From positions 372,001-436,000 of the forward strand of contig JACATO010000031.1 of assembly GCA_018389105.1 (NCBI GenBank): DNA of 64,000 bases, in the 5' to 3' direction. This DNA is from Nautilus pompilius (lineage: Eukaryota > Mollusca > Cephalopoda > Nautilida > Nautilidae). Positions 12,101 to 24,717 of the stretch are shown one piece after another. The translations under genes and the position numbers were made by a program. The notes below the pieces were generated by a model that did no database searches, was not told where the DNA came from, and saw nothing but the letters and a program-made list of their open reading frames with translations. Numbering within the stretch: the first letter of the stretch is position 1; each line of letters begins with the position of its first letter.

Positions 12101-15100
12101 AGGAAGTGGTTGATTTTGCTTTTCTTCATCACATAATGCACAGGCATAGCACATTTTTTTTGCAACATTCCCTTGAAGCAACAATCCACCTGATTACAAT
12201 TTAGAAATAAACGAACATTTGAGAACTTGCCATACATTTTATTGTGAATTTTTCCAAAGAAATTTTTTTTATAGTAAGTTCACAAACTAAATCTCCAATA
12301 TTAGCAAAATAATTTCTGCAAGTTTAAAACATTAATGAATGCTTTTATGTATACTAGATCCTTTTGCTAATGTACTTTGTCAGCAACTTTCCAAAAACAC
12401 ATCTGTTCATATTCATAATCTTTCACTGATAAATCTATGGATTAAAAAATAAAATGTACAATTGAACATTTGCAAAGAGTCTGATAGATTTTCATGAATC
12501 ATTACAGTACATACTGTACAATTAGGTAGCAAGGTAACACATCCAAACATCATATATATAAATATGCATGTGGGTTTGTGTAACACAGTAGCTTCACAAT
12601 ATATACTTACAGACAGCATTTCTTCTGTGATATCAAGAGTCTCTAGACGCTGAGTCACATCTTTATACTGACTAGCAAGAGCCTAAAACAAACAAATATT
12701 ATTATTAACAACTTTCTCTCTGCGCTAGTATTTATATTAGAAATCATATTTGGCTGAGGCATCGCTGTTCATAAAAACAGTGAAGTGTTCATCAAGATAT
12801 TCTGACCATTCATAATAAGTAGTTATAGTTAATAGTTTTTGTTTGAACAACAAAATTGCATGATAAAGAGGGAAGAGCTACAACCAAAATCTTTTAAATA
12901 TAATTTTGTTGTCTGGGAGAAAGAATAATATTTGCTATACAATTATATTACCTAGTTATATGCCAAGATTCTCTTCAGTGGATCAACTATTTCTTTGTTG
13001 ATTCAGTTATATTTTCCTTGTAAAAAAAAGTGTCAGCTAAAATGATCTTTGTGGCATATCTACACGAACAGAAGATTTAGATTTATGGAAATATCTTATT
13101 TAAGTAAGAAGCCCACAATTTCATCAAAATCAAGAATTTCTGCATAGACAGTTCCTAACAGAGATTCTGGAATGCAGACATGTACAAATGACAAGGGTGC
13201 ATTCTTTCCAGCTGGAACAGAACTCATTTGCAGTAGAGTCATTCATTCTGATCATAGTGACAACAAAGGACTTTTTTTTTGTGTAGTGACAATAAATACT
13301 CATCACAATGTGCTCACAGTCAGGCTAGGGTTAAAACCATCAAAATCGTTTGCTAGACTGTTTTCAGTATTTTTCTCCAGATTTACAAGTAAATACATTC
13401 TGGTAAATGTGGAATCACAACAACAAATACATAGCAATAGTCAGTAATGAAATTCTGTTACGTGTGATATTTATTAAGGAATATGAACACAATTTCTAAC
13501 AATTTAATGTTTTCCCCTTCAGGCTGAGCGATATTAGTGTGCCTCCCCTCCTCGGCATTTAGCCTCTATACATTTTTGATCAATGATACATTAAATAAAT
13601 GTGTACAACAACATGATTTTGAGCTCACAAACATATCACTAAAACCCATTTTCTTTAGCAAGTTATTCACTGTCAGATTAGCTTTCAAGGGAAACAGGAG
13701 CCAAGCAGTCATTAGTGCAGAACACACTAGAAAAATGAGAGCACCTAGCCCAAACAATAGGCAAATACTAAGATCTTATTCACATCAAAATTATTTTACA
13801 GCATAAATTTTATAGTATGACTATCATTAAAGACTCTCAGATAAGACAGGAGGGTTTTTTTTAGGTAAATACTTAGATATGGTTCAAAATGAGATATGAA
13901 CAGAAATTCCATAATATTCAACCTAAGTTCAGACCAGGATTAGAAAAACAATGATACCATTAGTGAAAAAAATCCCTCTAGCCAGCTAGTTAATGAATCA
14001 TATAATGCATATGATGAAAAAAGGGCAGTATAAAGTAAATAAAATTATTGTACCTGGAGTTGCTTCCGGTGCTCTTTCTTTAATGTTTCAATTTCCTTTC
14101 TCTGTGCTTTCATTGCAGCCATTTTAATCTGATTTTCCTCCTCAATCTTTTTACATCCTGAAAGCATCCACAACTTCCATGAGGCTGCTGTAGGCAATTT
14201 TGTAGCAGTAGTTATTACATAATGAAAAAAATAACACCCCTGTGTACACAGTTTTTGACATGCCATTTATTAAAATTACAGAATTAATAGTGATCACCAT
14301 CAGCAAGCATTCAGTATCCTTCATAATGGAAATCATGCTTTGTAAGTAAGCGGGTGAACAAAAAATCCCCCGTTGGCAAATAGCATCACTGCCATAAATT
14401 TTTTTAAAAACAATAGTATACAAAACTGGTCTTTTTTTAAAAATTTTCACTAATGTAGTTTGATAGTTGTTGCTTGGTACTTGTTTTTTATTCATTTATT
14501 TGCCTAACAACCATGACTAAGCATAACAACTTCATTGTAGGATACATTGGTGACACTTGTTTGCATCATGCGTGTTGATTAACCCTTACAATTCTGAAAG
14601 AGGATATGTCCACTTTGACATTTATAGCCATTCTTAATGTTGGAAGCAGACTGACCCCAAGGCTTCAAAAAATCTTTTCAATCTATTGCAAATAAGTGGG
14701 AATACTTTCACATCTTTAAGAGCCCTGTAACTTCTATGATCAAATTCCTAATTTCATTTTTTGAAACTTTCCAGCACGAAATTTAATTAAGCACCACAAA
14801 GGGTTAAAATAAGTCTTGTCAGCAAACAGATCATCCCCCAAAAATGTCCCAGACTATCTCTGAGTGAAACAAGATGTGGTGCTGGACATCATATTCTAAG
14901 TTTACTGACCTTTAATCAAATACTTCTTGAAATGTTCACATGCCAGCTTTGTACCATTAAAAAAGATTCATGCAATACATATAATTTATGGGGGAAAAAA
15001 AGGACTTTATGGTTGGTCTTATTCATGTGCAGATTTGAAAAGCATAAAGTTTTGGTGCAACAATCTTTCACAAGATGCCAAGTCCTGTACATTACTATCA

Positions 15101-18100
15101 ACTTGTACATGTGTTTGTGGCCTCAGTTTGGATAAAAAGTCAAAAACTGCAAATACACTTGGGAGTCAGCACATAACCCATGACATGTACATGCATTTTT
15201 TTGCATGTATTTTGTAAAATGTCATGCAGTAAGAAAATTAAACACTAAGCAAACTTACTTAGTTTTTCAAAATTAGTCTTTTGTTGGTCCTTATAATATT
15301 CCTTTAATTCCTGTTCTTTTTTTACCCACTTAGCATCCATTTCTTCCAGCAAATGGTTGCTGTGTGATCTGAAAGCAGACTGAAGTACCTCATACTCTTC
15401 CTTTGACTTCCCTGTAAAGAAAATTTTTTAAAAATTATTTCTAAAGAATAATGAAACATTTTATTAATTTTATTAAAGCACCAATACACTCAATCTTGAA
15501 AACACATGGTTCCAACATGACAAAATATTCTTGTCCTTCAGCTAAAGTAAATTTCGAATTTAAAAAGTAATGGTCAATAAAATGTAAATACAGAACATTT
15601 TTTCAAAATTTACAAAATATGTTTTTTCTTCTTCATGTAGGATCATTGTTTTGCTAGGTTTCTTTTTGGGAGGGAATGTCAACATTATCGCTACCTAACC
15701 TCCATGAATTGTAAAATCTAAAATCATTATCTTCCAAAAACATGTCTGGATGTAAATCGTCACTTTATTCAAATTTATGTAAAAGGTGTCTAATTAACAG
15801 GTAGTATAATACTTTTCCTAAAAATACATAACTAAGAATTAAAGAAAACAGTGGATTGGAGAATTCTTTATTCAACAACTATCTTCAAAATTGTAACAAA
15901 TCTAGCACATACAAGCGTTTTATAAATGTGTTTAATCTTTAATGTTTAATTTTCAAATGATTGCACCATTTTGTCCCTATAATTAAGGATTTCTAAAGTT
16001 ATCACATCCACTTAAACCTAAAAAAATCAATCACAGATGCAACACTGCCAAGTCTAACTTTTAAAGGTCAATAGATTTTTAAAACTTGCTTCAGTATGTC
16101 AGAAAATATCAAGATTAACAAACACATATCACATCTAAAGCACTGTAATTTTTACTTTCTTGTTTTCGTGACAGTTGTAAAGCTTCAAATCACTAAAAAA
16201 TCTCTTGAACTTCACATATTTTCGAGATAACACAATGTTATTGTGGTGTTCTATTTATAGCAACCAGAAGATTGGTTCATACATCACCTTATTAGTATAC
16301 TAAAAATTAAACTAACATTTTGATAATTTTTTCCTGCTATCCAATCAGCATCAAGGTTTAGTTCTGAGGACTGTTTTAGGGTACACTAACTGATGTTAAT
16401 TTGCAGGAGGTACTTCTATTTTTTAAAACTATATATGCATTCTTCTGAGGTGGTCATGGTCCCGTGCGTGAACTGTTAGTTGCTCAGTTTTTGCTGTAGC
16501 CTTCTTTCACCAATGTTTTAGGACCACATCATGTCAGTTATTTGTTTGTTTGTTTTTTTGAATATTTAAATCTCCCTTTAATTAACAGGGGTATCCAGAT
16601 TCTACTAACCACGACACTGTCTCCTTGATATGTTGAGTTCCAGAACCTTATGAATTGCCTCTTTTCTTTTTATATCATGCCATCTACAATCAATGATGGG
16701 TACTATGTCCAGTCTGCATGGTCTTCTAATCCTGACCCTAACCAAGCGTACCTGATCTTCCACACTTTTATATTCTGATTTTAACAGGCCTCTTTACCTT
16801 GTCAATCTATTTTTTACCACAGGTATACAAGTAAAGAATACACTGTACCATCGGTGGATAGCTGGACTTGGTTTGGAGACAAATGTGTTAACTGAGTCTT
16901 CAATGTTACAGTACTTTTATGAATGACTTCGATGTTAAAGTCCATACAGATCAAATGAATAAAAGTCTTTTTAGGATATGTAAATACAACATTTTGTTGT
17001 TCTGTCATAGTATATCTATTGATCTGTTTGGCTCTAATGTAGATCTTTTGGATATCAGATGTTGTTTTTCAAGCCTTAGTTCTACGCCATGACATATTCT
17101 TCCTGCTTAATCTACAACTTACACTAAAGCAACAGTGATCAAGTTAATTAAGGTAATTAACTGGTAGCAATACATCATAGTCAAAACCAAATTACTTACA
17201 ATGTTCTCAATAACTATACTCCAAAACATCAACATATTGTCTGCATAGCATGGATAATTGCTGCAGTTTTTTTTAAAAAATCTGCCATGCATTATGAATA
17301 ATTAATTGATTTACATTTGTTCAAGAAATCAGAGTAAAGAGGTAAGACTCATTATAAAAAAATATGAATTACTTAGCCTATTCTCCATTTCATCCTTGTA
17401 GGTTTCAAGTTCATCTTGATGTTCTAGCTTTAGTTTCTTTAAATTCTCCTCATGGCTTGCCAGTATTTCTCTATGGTAAATTGAGACATGCATCCAACAA
17501 TTAAAGTGAAACTAAAGTTTGTCATGTAGGTACAAAAAAATAAATACTTTTAGGACCTACAGTTTGCAGAAGTTATATAGCCTCTATTTAAAAAGTTCAA
17601 ATAACAGCATAATTCAGATGTTCCTGGTATATATTAAGTAAAAAAAGAAGAAGAATGTTAATATTGTTTTAAGAATTTAAAAATTACAGGTAAATATTTT
17701 GAACCCCCCTAGTACTCTATGTATGTACATTTCTGTGATTACATGCTATGTTCTTGATAGAGTAAGACTTAAAAGAAGCTGTGTGAAGTAATGTGCATCT
17801 ATTCAGCAACAGTTAAGGAAAAGAAAAAAAGAAATTTGTTAGTGATTTCATTACACGCATACTAGTGTGGTGCTGTGACAGCTGTGTCCATCAAGACAGT
17901 GTCTAAAATTATCCTGGAATACAGAAAATGGTAGACATGTTTTATTTCACAAGCAGCTTTTGAAGGATTAGCCCTCAGGTATGTCAGTCAAGAAGAAAAT
18001 GTGCTACAGTGCCCTAATTCTTTCAACAAAGAAAAGGACTGAGCAATAATTATACAATTAAAAGATATTTTGAACATGTTAAAATAAAAAAAAATTAAAT

Positions 18101-21100
18101 AATGCTTAAAAGGACTTTAAAATTTTAATTGGGTTAAACAGAGATGGTGTCCTGAAATTTTACAATGTTATACTCTTTTAATCCTTACAAAATTAACTAT
18201 ATTCCATTTCATGACAAGATTGACTTCAAAATTTAAGAAATATAATTCTGTAAACTACTTTTATCTACTATTTCTTCAAGACACCTGGATCTTTCAGAAA
18301 ATTAAGAAAACTATTGTGCATCCCTGGCTGTCATGGACAACCAATCAAATATTGTATTATTTTATAACAGTAGTATTTGAATTGTTAGTTTTAAATCATA
18401 TTAATAAGAGTTATCATTTTCTTCAAAACATTATATTTGATTAATACAATGGAATTTTAAAAAGATCTATACAACATATGCTTAATTATCATGCCTATAT
18501 ATTAAAATATTTACTATTTCCATCAGTCCAGCAAAATTACTCTCTCTCTCTCTAACCAACCAACCAACCTGATCTCACTGTTGTGCCAATTACAATAGTC
18601 ATCCAGCTTTTCCTTCAAGATTTTCTCATCCTGAAAAGTATTTCTTTCCCTCAGAAAACGTAAACAAATAAATAGAACAAGAACAAACAAAAGCAAAACT
18701 AGTTATAGTAAAATATGAACTGTCTTTATTAATGCAATAAAAATTATTTTAGAACAGATCTATAAATAATTTAAATATACATGAATTTGAAATTGTATAT
18801 TTTTGGTAGTGTAGACATTATTTAAGTATAGTACAACTGAAAAAAAAAAACATTTTGTGGTATAAACAAATAACTTTATTCATCATGTTGTGCATATTAA
18901 AAGAAAACTCAACAAGTGCACTGTTTCTAAATCTGGGTATAGAGTACACATGCTTATTTGGGGCAACAGATGATTCAACTTAAATTTTAGGTCATGACCC
19001 CTTGCAGCCTGCAAGACCATGATGAAAGAGAAACAGTTTTATTGATGTGCTCTTTAATTTAAAATTTTTAATGCCTCAAATAAATCTACAGCATGCCATA
19101 CCGGAAAACTTAATCTTCCTAAATAACTAAGATTCTTCATTCTAAATCATTCTCGCAAATCACCTTTGCACCCATTCTAATCTACCAACATCCTTAACAA
19201 GATGTGGAGCAAAGCCACTAAATGCTTTACATAGTGAAACAAGGACTTTCATTGTATTCTTGATTGATTGCACTATTTACCTTACTTTAAACTTTAGTGA
19301 ATAGATACTCTAAGATCTTTCTCTCTGTCACTGTCCTCAAAAGAATCACCAGCCAAAACAAAAAACTGCTTAGAATTGACATGATCTGCAAAAATACATC
19401 TATACATAGAAAGGTTGCATTTTGTCACTTAACAGTCCATTCATTTAACAGATTAAAGTCTCTGGAGCTGGCTGATATCAAACTCAAAATTAACCCTGCC
19501 AAATACTTTATCATCAACAAACCTCTTTAACTGAAGTTAACAAACAGATAAACTCAACTTAATCTGCAAATTTTAAAAAAATATTTTAGCCTACTTTTCA
19601 ATCTCTAATACCAAATAAAAGACATTTGAATTGTTTAAAAACATTTTTTCATTAAGAAATTAAATGAATATGGTTTTTATTAAATTTTCTTACTCTTAGT
19701 TTGGTCTGCTTGTGACTGAAGCGCTCTTCTTCGAGGAATATAGTCAGGTCATCAATTTGCTGATGCAGCTGTTCCAAAAGCTCATTCCTGTGAAATGTTC
19801 AGAGCACAAAATTAAACTATTTCTAACTAAAAAATACCAATGAAAAGCAAGGTAGTACTCAATAACTTGAGGAGCATCCAATATTCACACCTTTTTAATA
19901 AATGTATAGTCAAGTATTTGATTTACCTTCTTAATTTTTTAAAAAGTATTTCTACACCACCATTTATTTGTATTTCTAATTGTTTACAACACAATCAGGA
20001 CGGGTATTGTTACATTTAAAAACTAAATAATATATGCATGTTTATAAAACCTATACAAGTTATTTTCTTTATTAAGCATGTAAAGCAAATTATAACTTTT
20101 CATGAGTTTCCCCAAACATTTGTAATTTTTTAGCATTGAAATTAATTTTCAAATATAAACAATTATTACTTAAATATCTGTACTAAGAGCAAGTTGGACA
20201 CAAGAAAACCAAAATATTAGTAAATGAAGTTCAAAAACAGGCAATTTACCAGATGATTCAATATTTTTAAAAACAATTATCCAAATTTGACAAAAAAAAA
20301 AAAAAATTTTATTACTTTCCAGAATTTCAATGCAATTATAAACAGGTGGTCACATGAGATTAACCCTCCTATTATGTTTCAAGTTCCTCCCAAACTTAAA
20401 AGTGGCAAGGTTTTTTAAAATCCTCTGATATTTTGTGACTTTCACTATGACATGAAAGAAAAGATGGAACCAAAATTTCAACATAATAGAAGGGTTAATA
20501 AAGTTAAGTTGATAAATATGAGTCGAATAATTCTAACTTTCTCTTCACTCTACAGTATTCCTAGGTTTTGTTGTTTTTATTTTTTAATGCAGTCAGTATT
20601 TGTACAATTCCTAAGCAATATAATTGTAAGGTATATTAACGCTTAAGAAAATCAATAGTGTGTCTCCAGCTACTGTTCAAGATAAAAGAAAACAATAGTG
20701 CACAATCAAAAGAAGAATGAAATCATTGAGCACTGTACACTTTAAAAGTCATTGGCAGTTTTCAGAATTACCCACCTTTCTACTGTATTGGGTTTCTTTC
20801 TAAAAAATAATAAATACAGTTAAAATGAATCTAAATTCAGTTGTGTTTAAACATATATTTTGCTTAAAACTGGGCTATTTAAAATCAAGAACAAAAGTGT
20901 AAATAATAAAGTTAGTATTATTGCAAATGGTGCTTGTCAAAATTATCACCTATTAATTTAAAAACAGAAAGATTATAAATATCACTTATGTCCACAGATA
21001 AATTAAAATAACAACAACAAAAATAATATAAAATTTTAATAACTGCCAGGGAGAAAGAATACTGCCCTTTTAAACCATCTGAAACTCAATCCTGTCAAAA

Positions 21101-24100
21101 TTATCATCAAATAACAGAAATCCTGTCCAGATTCTCTAATGATTTCAACGAATAAATCATAGAGTATTTATGCATTAAATATCTTAAACCTGTTCTAAAG
21201 GATCAAATTTCTTGTTCCTTTAGTGTTATTTATTTTTTTTCCCTTTCTTTCTAGATCCACAAAAAATGTGCCTAAATTTCCAACTGTTTATTATATTAAC
21301 TTCTGTTTCTATAGCAATGTGCCTTTTTTTTTGTTGTTATATTTGAATTTTTTTTTGTAGTTGAACATGAACATGTAACATGTGAAATATCCCTAAGTTT
21401 GTATGCTTTTTTCTATGCTCTTTATATTGACTACTCTTTTTTGTTCTTACAAGTGTAAAATCATTAAAAATTTGAATATTGCCTACTAACCTTATATCTT
21501 TGGGTTCACCATTAAAAAAATCATCTGATTTAACTATAGTGTTATACTTGCAGTTATTTTTCATAATAACATAGCCAGAAGTTTCCAAAAGAGGAACCAT
21601 AGGATTCTGTAAAATTACAAAAAGGCATTTTTAGAAAATTCTTGCAACAGAAATATTATTAATTTCATTAATAAACAAATATACTCTGTCCACCTGTAAG
21701 ATGTGATAGCATAGTTGAAAGCTGGCTTCTTTTCTGCCTTGTCTAAGATCAGAGTTGTAGCTAGTGCTTTTGGCTCCCAGGGCAAAATCTATTCATGTGC
21801 CACCTCCACAAAGAATTTTCATTTGTCAATACCCCTAACATAAATAATATTATACACCAGCATATGATGTGAAACTCTTCATAATCACATGATTATATGA
21901 CATTAACATCTACTTTCAGTGTCTTGTCCCCCTGCTATGCTTCTGTCTGACAACTGCTGTTCATATTCTAATTTTATAAAATGTAATTATGGAACACATA
22001 GGATTCAGATAGTGCTAATTTTACTGTTTATCAAAACAGAATTAAAATTATAATTAAAAAATTGCTACCTTTCTGACAAGCCTAACTCCAATCCATAATT
22101 TGCTTTCAAAATATTTAAACTCTCAATTTGAGGGATTCTCTAGTGCATCCATACTCAGGCAGGGTACAGATTTACTTCCTTACTCTCTCAACTTTAAACC
22201 ATCAGCATAAAAGCAGCAGCAGAGAGACTAGACATAACTGCCTCAATTTTGGGTTTACTGTATTCCAAACCTTATTCATAATAATGATAACAAAAGTTAT
22301 GTCAAGATGCCTAAAGTTGAGATAACAATCTGAGCTATGAATGGTAACTATTCTGTAAATGAGGTTGTTTTGCCTTTATTTATAAAAACTAGCCAAGATC
22401 AAACAAATGACAAATTTTATAGATAACCACTTAACAAATATGGAATAAGTTAATGTTCACCAAACAAAATAAACCAATGCCACTTTTTAAAATTTCTTTT
22501 TTAGCTAAGAAAATTCCAATCTGGATCATTCCCAAAAAACTGAGAACATTTTTTTAAAAAATTTTATAAGCATACATAGAAGTGTGTTCAAATTTTTTTC
22601 CAAATACACTAATATTTTCAGTTTACACTTTGTAAAATAACAATGGTAATGATAATGAAAAGGAGATTATTTTTAATGGGATAGGTCTTGTGATCAAAGG
22701 TAAAAAACTTACTGTAACATGTTCTGTCCGTATATTTTCTAACGTCATTTGCTAATATACATGTAATTATACCTACTGATAAATTGATTATATATGATTT
22801 TTCATTATTTTATTGGTAAGTCCATTCCTGCAGCTGTCAGAGATTTTGTGTGCGTGTGGTGTGTGTGTGTGTGTGGAAAAAGAGAGAGATGAATTCTTTT
22901 CTCACATCCACTTAACAAGCTCAGCGAAAACAATACACGCATGCCATGATTACCAACCTCAAGATTCTTTTGCCATGGTGGAGGTTTATTCTTTTTGGGT
23001 TTCAAGTGGCTATTTAGCTTCTGTCGCCTCCATGGTTCCTCCTCTAGCTGCCGGACACGTTCACATCCCCTGTTTAATTATGAGAAAAGAGTTTCTCTTG
23101 TCTTGCTGTAAACCCTTAAGTAGAATTAATATCCCAATGATTTCCCCCAAACTTAAATCAAATAGACTACTAGATAGTTAATCTCTTACATCCTCCATTA
23201 AAATTTCCTTTCCTGTACTGTTTTGCTTTTGTTATTTTCTAAAATGTGACTTCTTCTTATCTTCTTGTGCAATCCCAAGACACTTATGAAAACTGATTAA
23301 GTTAAAGAGGCCAAGGAGAAAGTATCCTGGTCTTACAAAACTTTCCCATGTAGTAACATTTTCCATAAATTGTTGGTCTTTTCTTATTAACCATTTTGCT
23401 TTTTGACCTTGGCTATCTGAAATTAATGTTATTTTGGTTGTCAAGCTCTTTCATTATCAGTTCTCTAGTCACATAAATTTCAAAAACGTATACACATCAG
23501 GTTGTCATTCACTTTTACTGTACCCGAAGCTGCCACACTGTCAGTGTGAACAAACAGTACCTACTCTTTTCTTACTGATGCCTGTGATGCAGTTTTGGGT
23601 GGTTGACTCCAAGCCAAAATCTTCTCTGTGTTGCCAATAAACCACAAAGGTGTAGACCTGAATTTACAGGATTAACAGTATCAATCATAAAATTACCCAT
23701 CTCAAAATGCATTCATATAACTTTTAAAAATACTTATGAAATTATTTTTATTATCTTTAAATGTTTATATAAACTTTTAGTAAATAAAATCCCTGTTAAA
23801 AAAAATTTATAATGACCAAAAATTGTATATCTCCTACATAGCAGAGTTGCTTCTATTTTTTTCAAGAATGACAAATTTAAAAAAAAGATCACTTCCCTTT
23901 GAATTTTCTTGCTGCTGTCAAATTTACCAAATAATAATTTTTAAAAAAAAATAGTGAAAACAGAAAGTCTGTAACTGAGCAAGATGAAATAAACTAATAA
24001 TCAAATTATAAAGCTATTTTTGCATGAGTAAAAGCAATTCCAGCTCTCAAGTATTCTCTGTATAGATTTTATATCATGTCATTTTTTTCATTTTCTAGAA

Positions 24101-24717
24101 ATGCATTTCAAAGCTTATAAGGACCCCGAAATTGAGATTTTGGAAATTAAACATTAAGAGTTTCCTACAGATATTTTCATCACTTTATAAAGTATGAAAA
24201 TTTCAGTTTTATTAGCTATGTTAGAAGATACTCTTATTAGTCTTAGGAAATTATTAAATATGTGAAATCAGTGCAGTATATGAAAGTTAAACAAATAATT
24301 TTTTTTTTAAATGTTAATCATCTAATAAATATTTCATGTTCTTTAACCAGTAGTATTCATTTAACAGTTAATAGGTACAATATAACCTTAAAATACACAA
24401 TCATCATCCACAGAATAATACCAAAGCAATCCTGGCCATAACAGAAAACCATATAATTCAATGAGGGCCTCTATATTCTCTCTTGAAAGTTCAGGTAGTA
24501 AAAGGATGATTAAAAAAGGGGTTTCAGAGAAGTGTTTTGTCTGTCTTTTTTACTTTTGTAATTGTTGCTTTTTGGAGAAATAAAAAGTGAAAAAATATGC
24601 ATATGCAAATAAAATAACTTACTTTGGTCTTTGAGAAATGTGCTGCTTTGTAAAAACTTGGTCAATGGAATTAATATTTTTGAGCGGCGAGATGCGTTCA
24701 GCTGCTGAAGGCTCCAT
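39..24717 (-). CDS. FLACC1: FLACC1-like flagellum-associated coiled-coil protein (3' end off the window)
   Basis: Twelve coding exons join in frame on the minus strand: 24717-24623, 23069-22958, 21606-21491, 20799-20776, 19787-19694, 18630-18569, 17470-17373, 15411-15259, 14157-14054, 12682-12611, 1912-1823, 148-39. They give 1130 nt (376 codons plus 2 nt) and then leave the window. Every junction has GT-AG ends and matching phase. The product is short and charged at the N-terminus (about 1-70), has a small non-coiled segment (70-110), then is nearly continuous coiled coil rich in E, K, L and Q. Order and spacing recall human FLACC1/ALS2CR12 (about 446 aa): a short helix near 117-147, then an EMDAKW motif near 225, like EMEDKW in the human protein. 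FLACC1 is associated with the sperm-flagellum fibrous sheath in mouse; the role here is inferred. The start ATG has an in-frame TGA 15 nt upstream. The gene is very likely real; the name rests on remembered similarity. Confidence 0.72.
149..1822 (-). other. Intron 11 of the FLACC1-like gene
   Basis: AT-rich intron. A 65-codon plus-strand ORF at 1527-1724 has no recognisable domain and is taken as chance. No repeat or RNA gene is seen. Confidence 0.6.
1823..1912 (-). CDS. FLACC1-like coding exon 11
   Basis: 90 nt, phase 0-0, residues 311-340 (AELVDLKDQHGKLNKK). Acceptor cattgtag, donor TGT|gtaagt. Confidence 0.8.
1913..5435 (-). other. 3'-side part of intron 10, no gene seen
   Basis: AT-rich intron with a 13-base C run near 3296, short TA runs near 2330 and 4050, and a more GC-rich patch at 3600-3800. 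No coding exon is recognised before the Tigger relic. Confidence 0.55.
3609..3760. repeat. Possible SINE tail or other short interspersed repeat
   Basis: A patch of higher GC inside AT-rich intron, with the phrase CTCGTCGTAAAACACCAAAC. Similar tails occur in some molluscan tRNA-derived SINEs as I remember them. No tRNA-like A/B boxes were made out. Confidence 0.22.
6543..6824 (-). repeat. 3' LTR of the gypsy fossil
   Basis: 282 bp, direct repeat of 10754-10986. It is longer because it contains a 49-bp tandem duplication around the phrase TAGTGGAACAGTCCGGCCGA. It is clearly richer in CpG than its partner. Confidence 0.8.
10754..10986 (-). repeat. 5' LTR of the gypsy fossil
   Basis: 233 bp, sharing TTTTTTGGGGAAATCT at its right boundary and GGATGG at its left with the other LTR. 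Most differences are A/T here where the other copy has G/C. Confidence 0.8.
11335..12610 (-). other. 5'-side part of intron 10
   Basis: AT-rich sequence between the Tigger end and exon 10, with no recognisable repeat or exon. Confidence 0.6.
12611..12682 (-). CDS. FLACC1-like coding exon 10
   Basis: 72 nt, phase 0-0, residues 287-310 (ALASQYKDVTQRLETLDI). Acceptor tgttttag, donor TCT|gtaagt. The next intron is 10.7 kb and carries the nested Tigger/LTR fossils. Confidence 0.8.
12683..14053 (-). other. Intron 9 of the FLACC1-like gene
   Basis: AT-rich intron. ORFs of 89-91 codons at 13172-13447 and 13537-13806 show no domain or exon boundaries that fit the gene. Confidence 0.55.
14054..14157 (-). 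CDS. FLACC1-like coding exon 9
   Basis: 104 nt encoding residues 252-286, Lys/Glu-rich coiled coil ending KEHRKQLQ. Acceptor gctttcag, donor CAG|gtacaa. Confidence 0.82.
14158..15258 (-). other. Intron 8 of the FLACC1-like gene
   Basis: AT-rich intron. A plus-strand ORF at 14927-15217 has no recognisable domain. Nothing else is seen. Confidence 0.55.
15259..15411 (-). CDS. FLACC1-like coding exon 8
   Basis: The longest exon, 153 nt, residues 201-251. It holds the EMDAKWVKKE motif that most resembles human FLACC1. Acceptor ctttacag, donor TAA|gtaagt. Confidence 0.85.
15412..17372 (-). other. Intron 7 of the FLACC1-like gene
   Basis: The part 16370-17050 has more even base composition than its surroundings and may be an unrecognised old repeat. 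No protein family could be named. Confidence 0.5.
17373..17470 (-). CDS. FLACC1-like coding exon 7
   Basis: 98 nt encoding residues 168-200, highly charged coiled coil. Acceptor accatag, donor TAA|gtaatt. Confidence 0.8.
18538..18568. repeat. TC and AACC simple repeats at the exon 6 donor
   Basis: A short CT run followed by (AACC)n abuts the exon edge. On the minus strand this makes the intron begin gttggttggttgg, so the donor itself is a repeat unit. Confidence 0.8.
18569..18630 (-). CDS. FLACC1-like coding exon 6
   Basis: 62 nt encoding residues 148-167 (LKEKLDDYCNWHNSEI). The donor CAG|gttggt is embedded in a tandem GTTG repeat that continues into an AG repeat in the intron. Confidence 0.78.
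18940..19560 (-). mobile_element. CR1/L2-like LINE relic (reverse transcriptase C-terminal part)
   Basis: On the minus strand, in intron 5, broken frames read like the end of a Jockey-superfamily reverse transcriptase: DREKDLRVSIH, then HLVKDVGRLEWVQR with FARMI after it, and a following RRL-type LxLFEALKIL segment. These correspond to the DLGVxI and HLxxDIxxLExVQRRxTRMI blocks of CR1/L2-like elements. Several stops and shifts interrupt it and the 5' part is absent. Family level is uncertain. Confidence 0.62.
19694..19787 (-). CDS. FLACC1-like coding exon 5
   Basis: 94 nt encoding residues 116-147, the first clear coiled coil (LLEQLHQQIDDL). Acceptor ttcacag, donor AGA|gtaaga. Confidence 0.8.
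19788..20775 (-). other. Intron 4 of the FLACC1-like gene
   Basis: AT-rich, with an A-run near 20290. No exon or repeat recognised. Confidence 0.55.
20776..20799 (-). CDS. FLACC1-like coding exon 4 (24-nt microexon)
   Basis: Only 24 nt, between tttttag and gtgggt, adding the KKPNTVE segment (residues 108-115). Phases on both sides match exons 3 and 5. It can be skipped without shifting the frame. Confidence 0.68.
20800..21490 (-). other. Intron 3 of the FLACC1-like gene
   Basis: AT-rich intron with several T runs near 21230-21355. No other feature seen. Confidence 0.55.
21491..21606 (-). CDS. FLACC1-like coding exon 3
   Basis: 116 nt encoding residues 70-107, with a hydrophobic patch SGYVIM. 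Acceptor is ttacag; the donor AAG|gttagt is weak. This non-coiled stretch matches the position of the GYQLV-containing region I recall in human FLACC1. Confidence 0.78.
21607..22957 (-). other. Intron 2 of the FLACC1-like gene
   Basis: AT-rich intron. A GT dinucleotide run at about 22847-22876 is followed by a short AG run. No exon recognised. Confidence 0.55.
22958..23069 (-). CDS. FLACC1-like coding exon 2
   Basis: 112 nt, phase 2 in and 0 out. It encodes a basic, Trp/Pro-containing segment (residues 32-69) including KPKKNKPPPW. The donor is the weak form GAG|gttggt. Confidence 0.8.
23070..24622 (-). other. Intron 1 of the FLACC1-like gene
   Basis: AT-rich intron with poly-A/T runs. Short ORFs such as 23434-23640 look like chance. 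No repeat family recognised. Confidence 0.55.

Noticed and set aside
22805-23181. Two overlapping ORFs around 22.8-23.2 kb taken as genes
   Set aside because: The minus one is FLACC1-like exon 2 with intron read-through; the plus one is its shadow.
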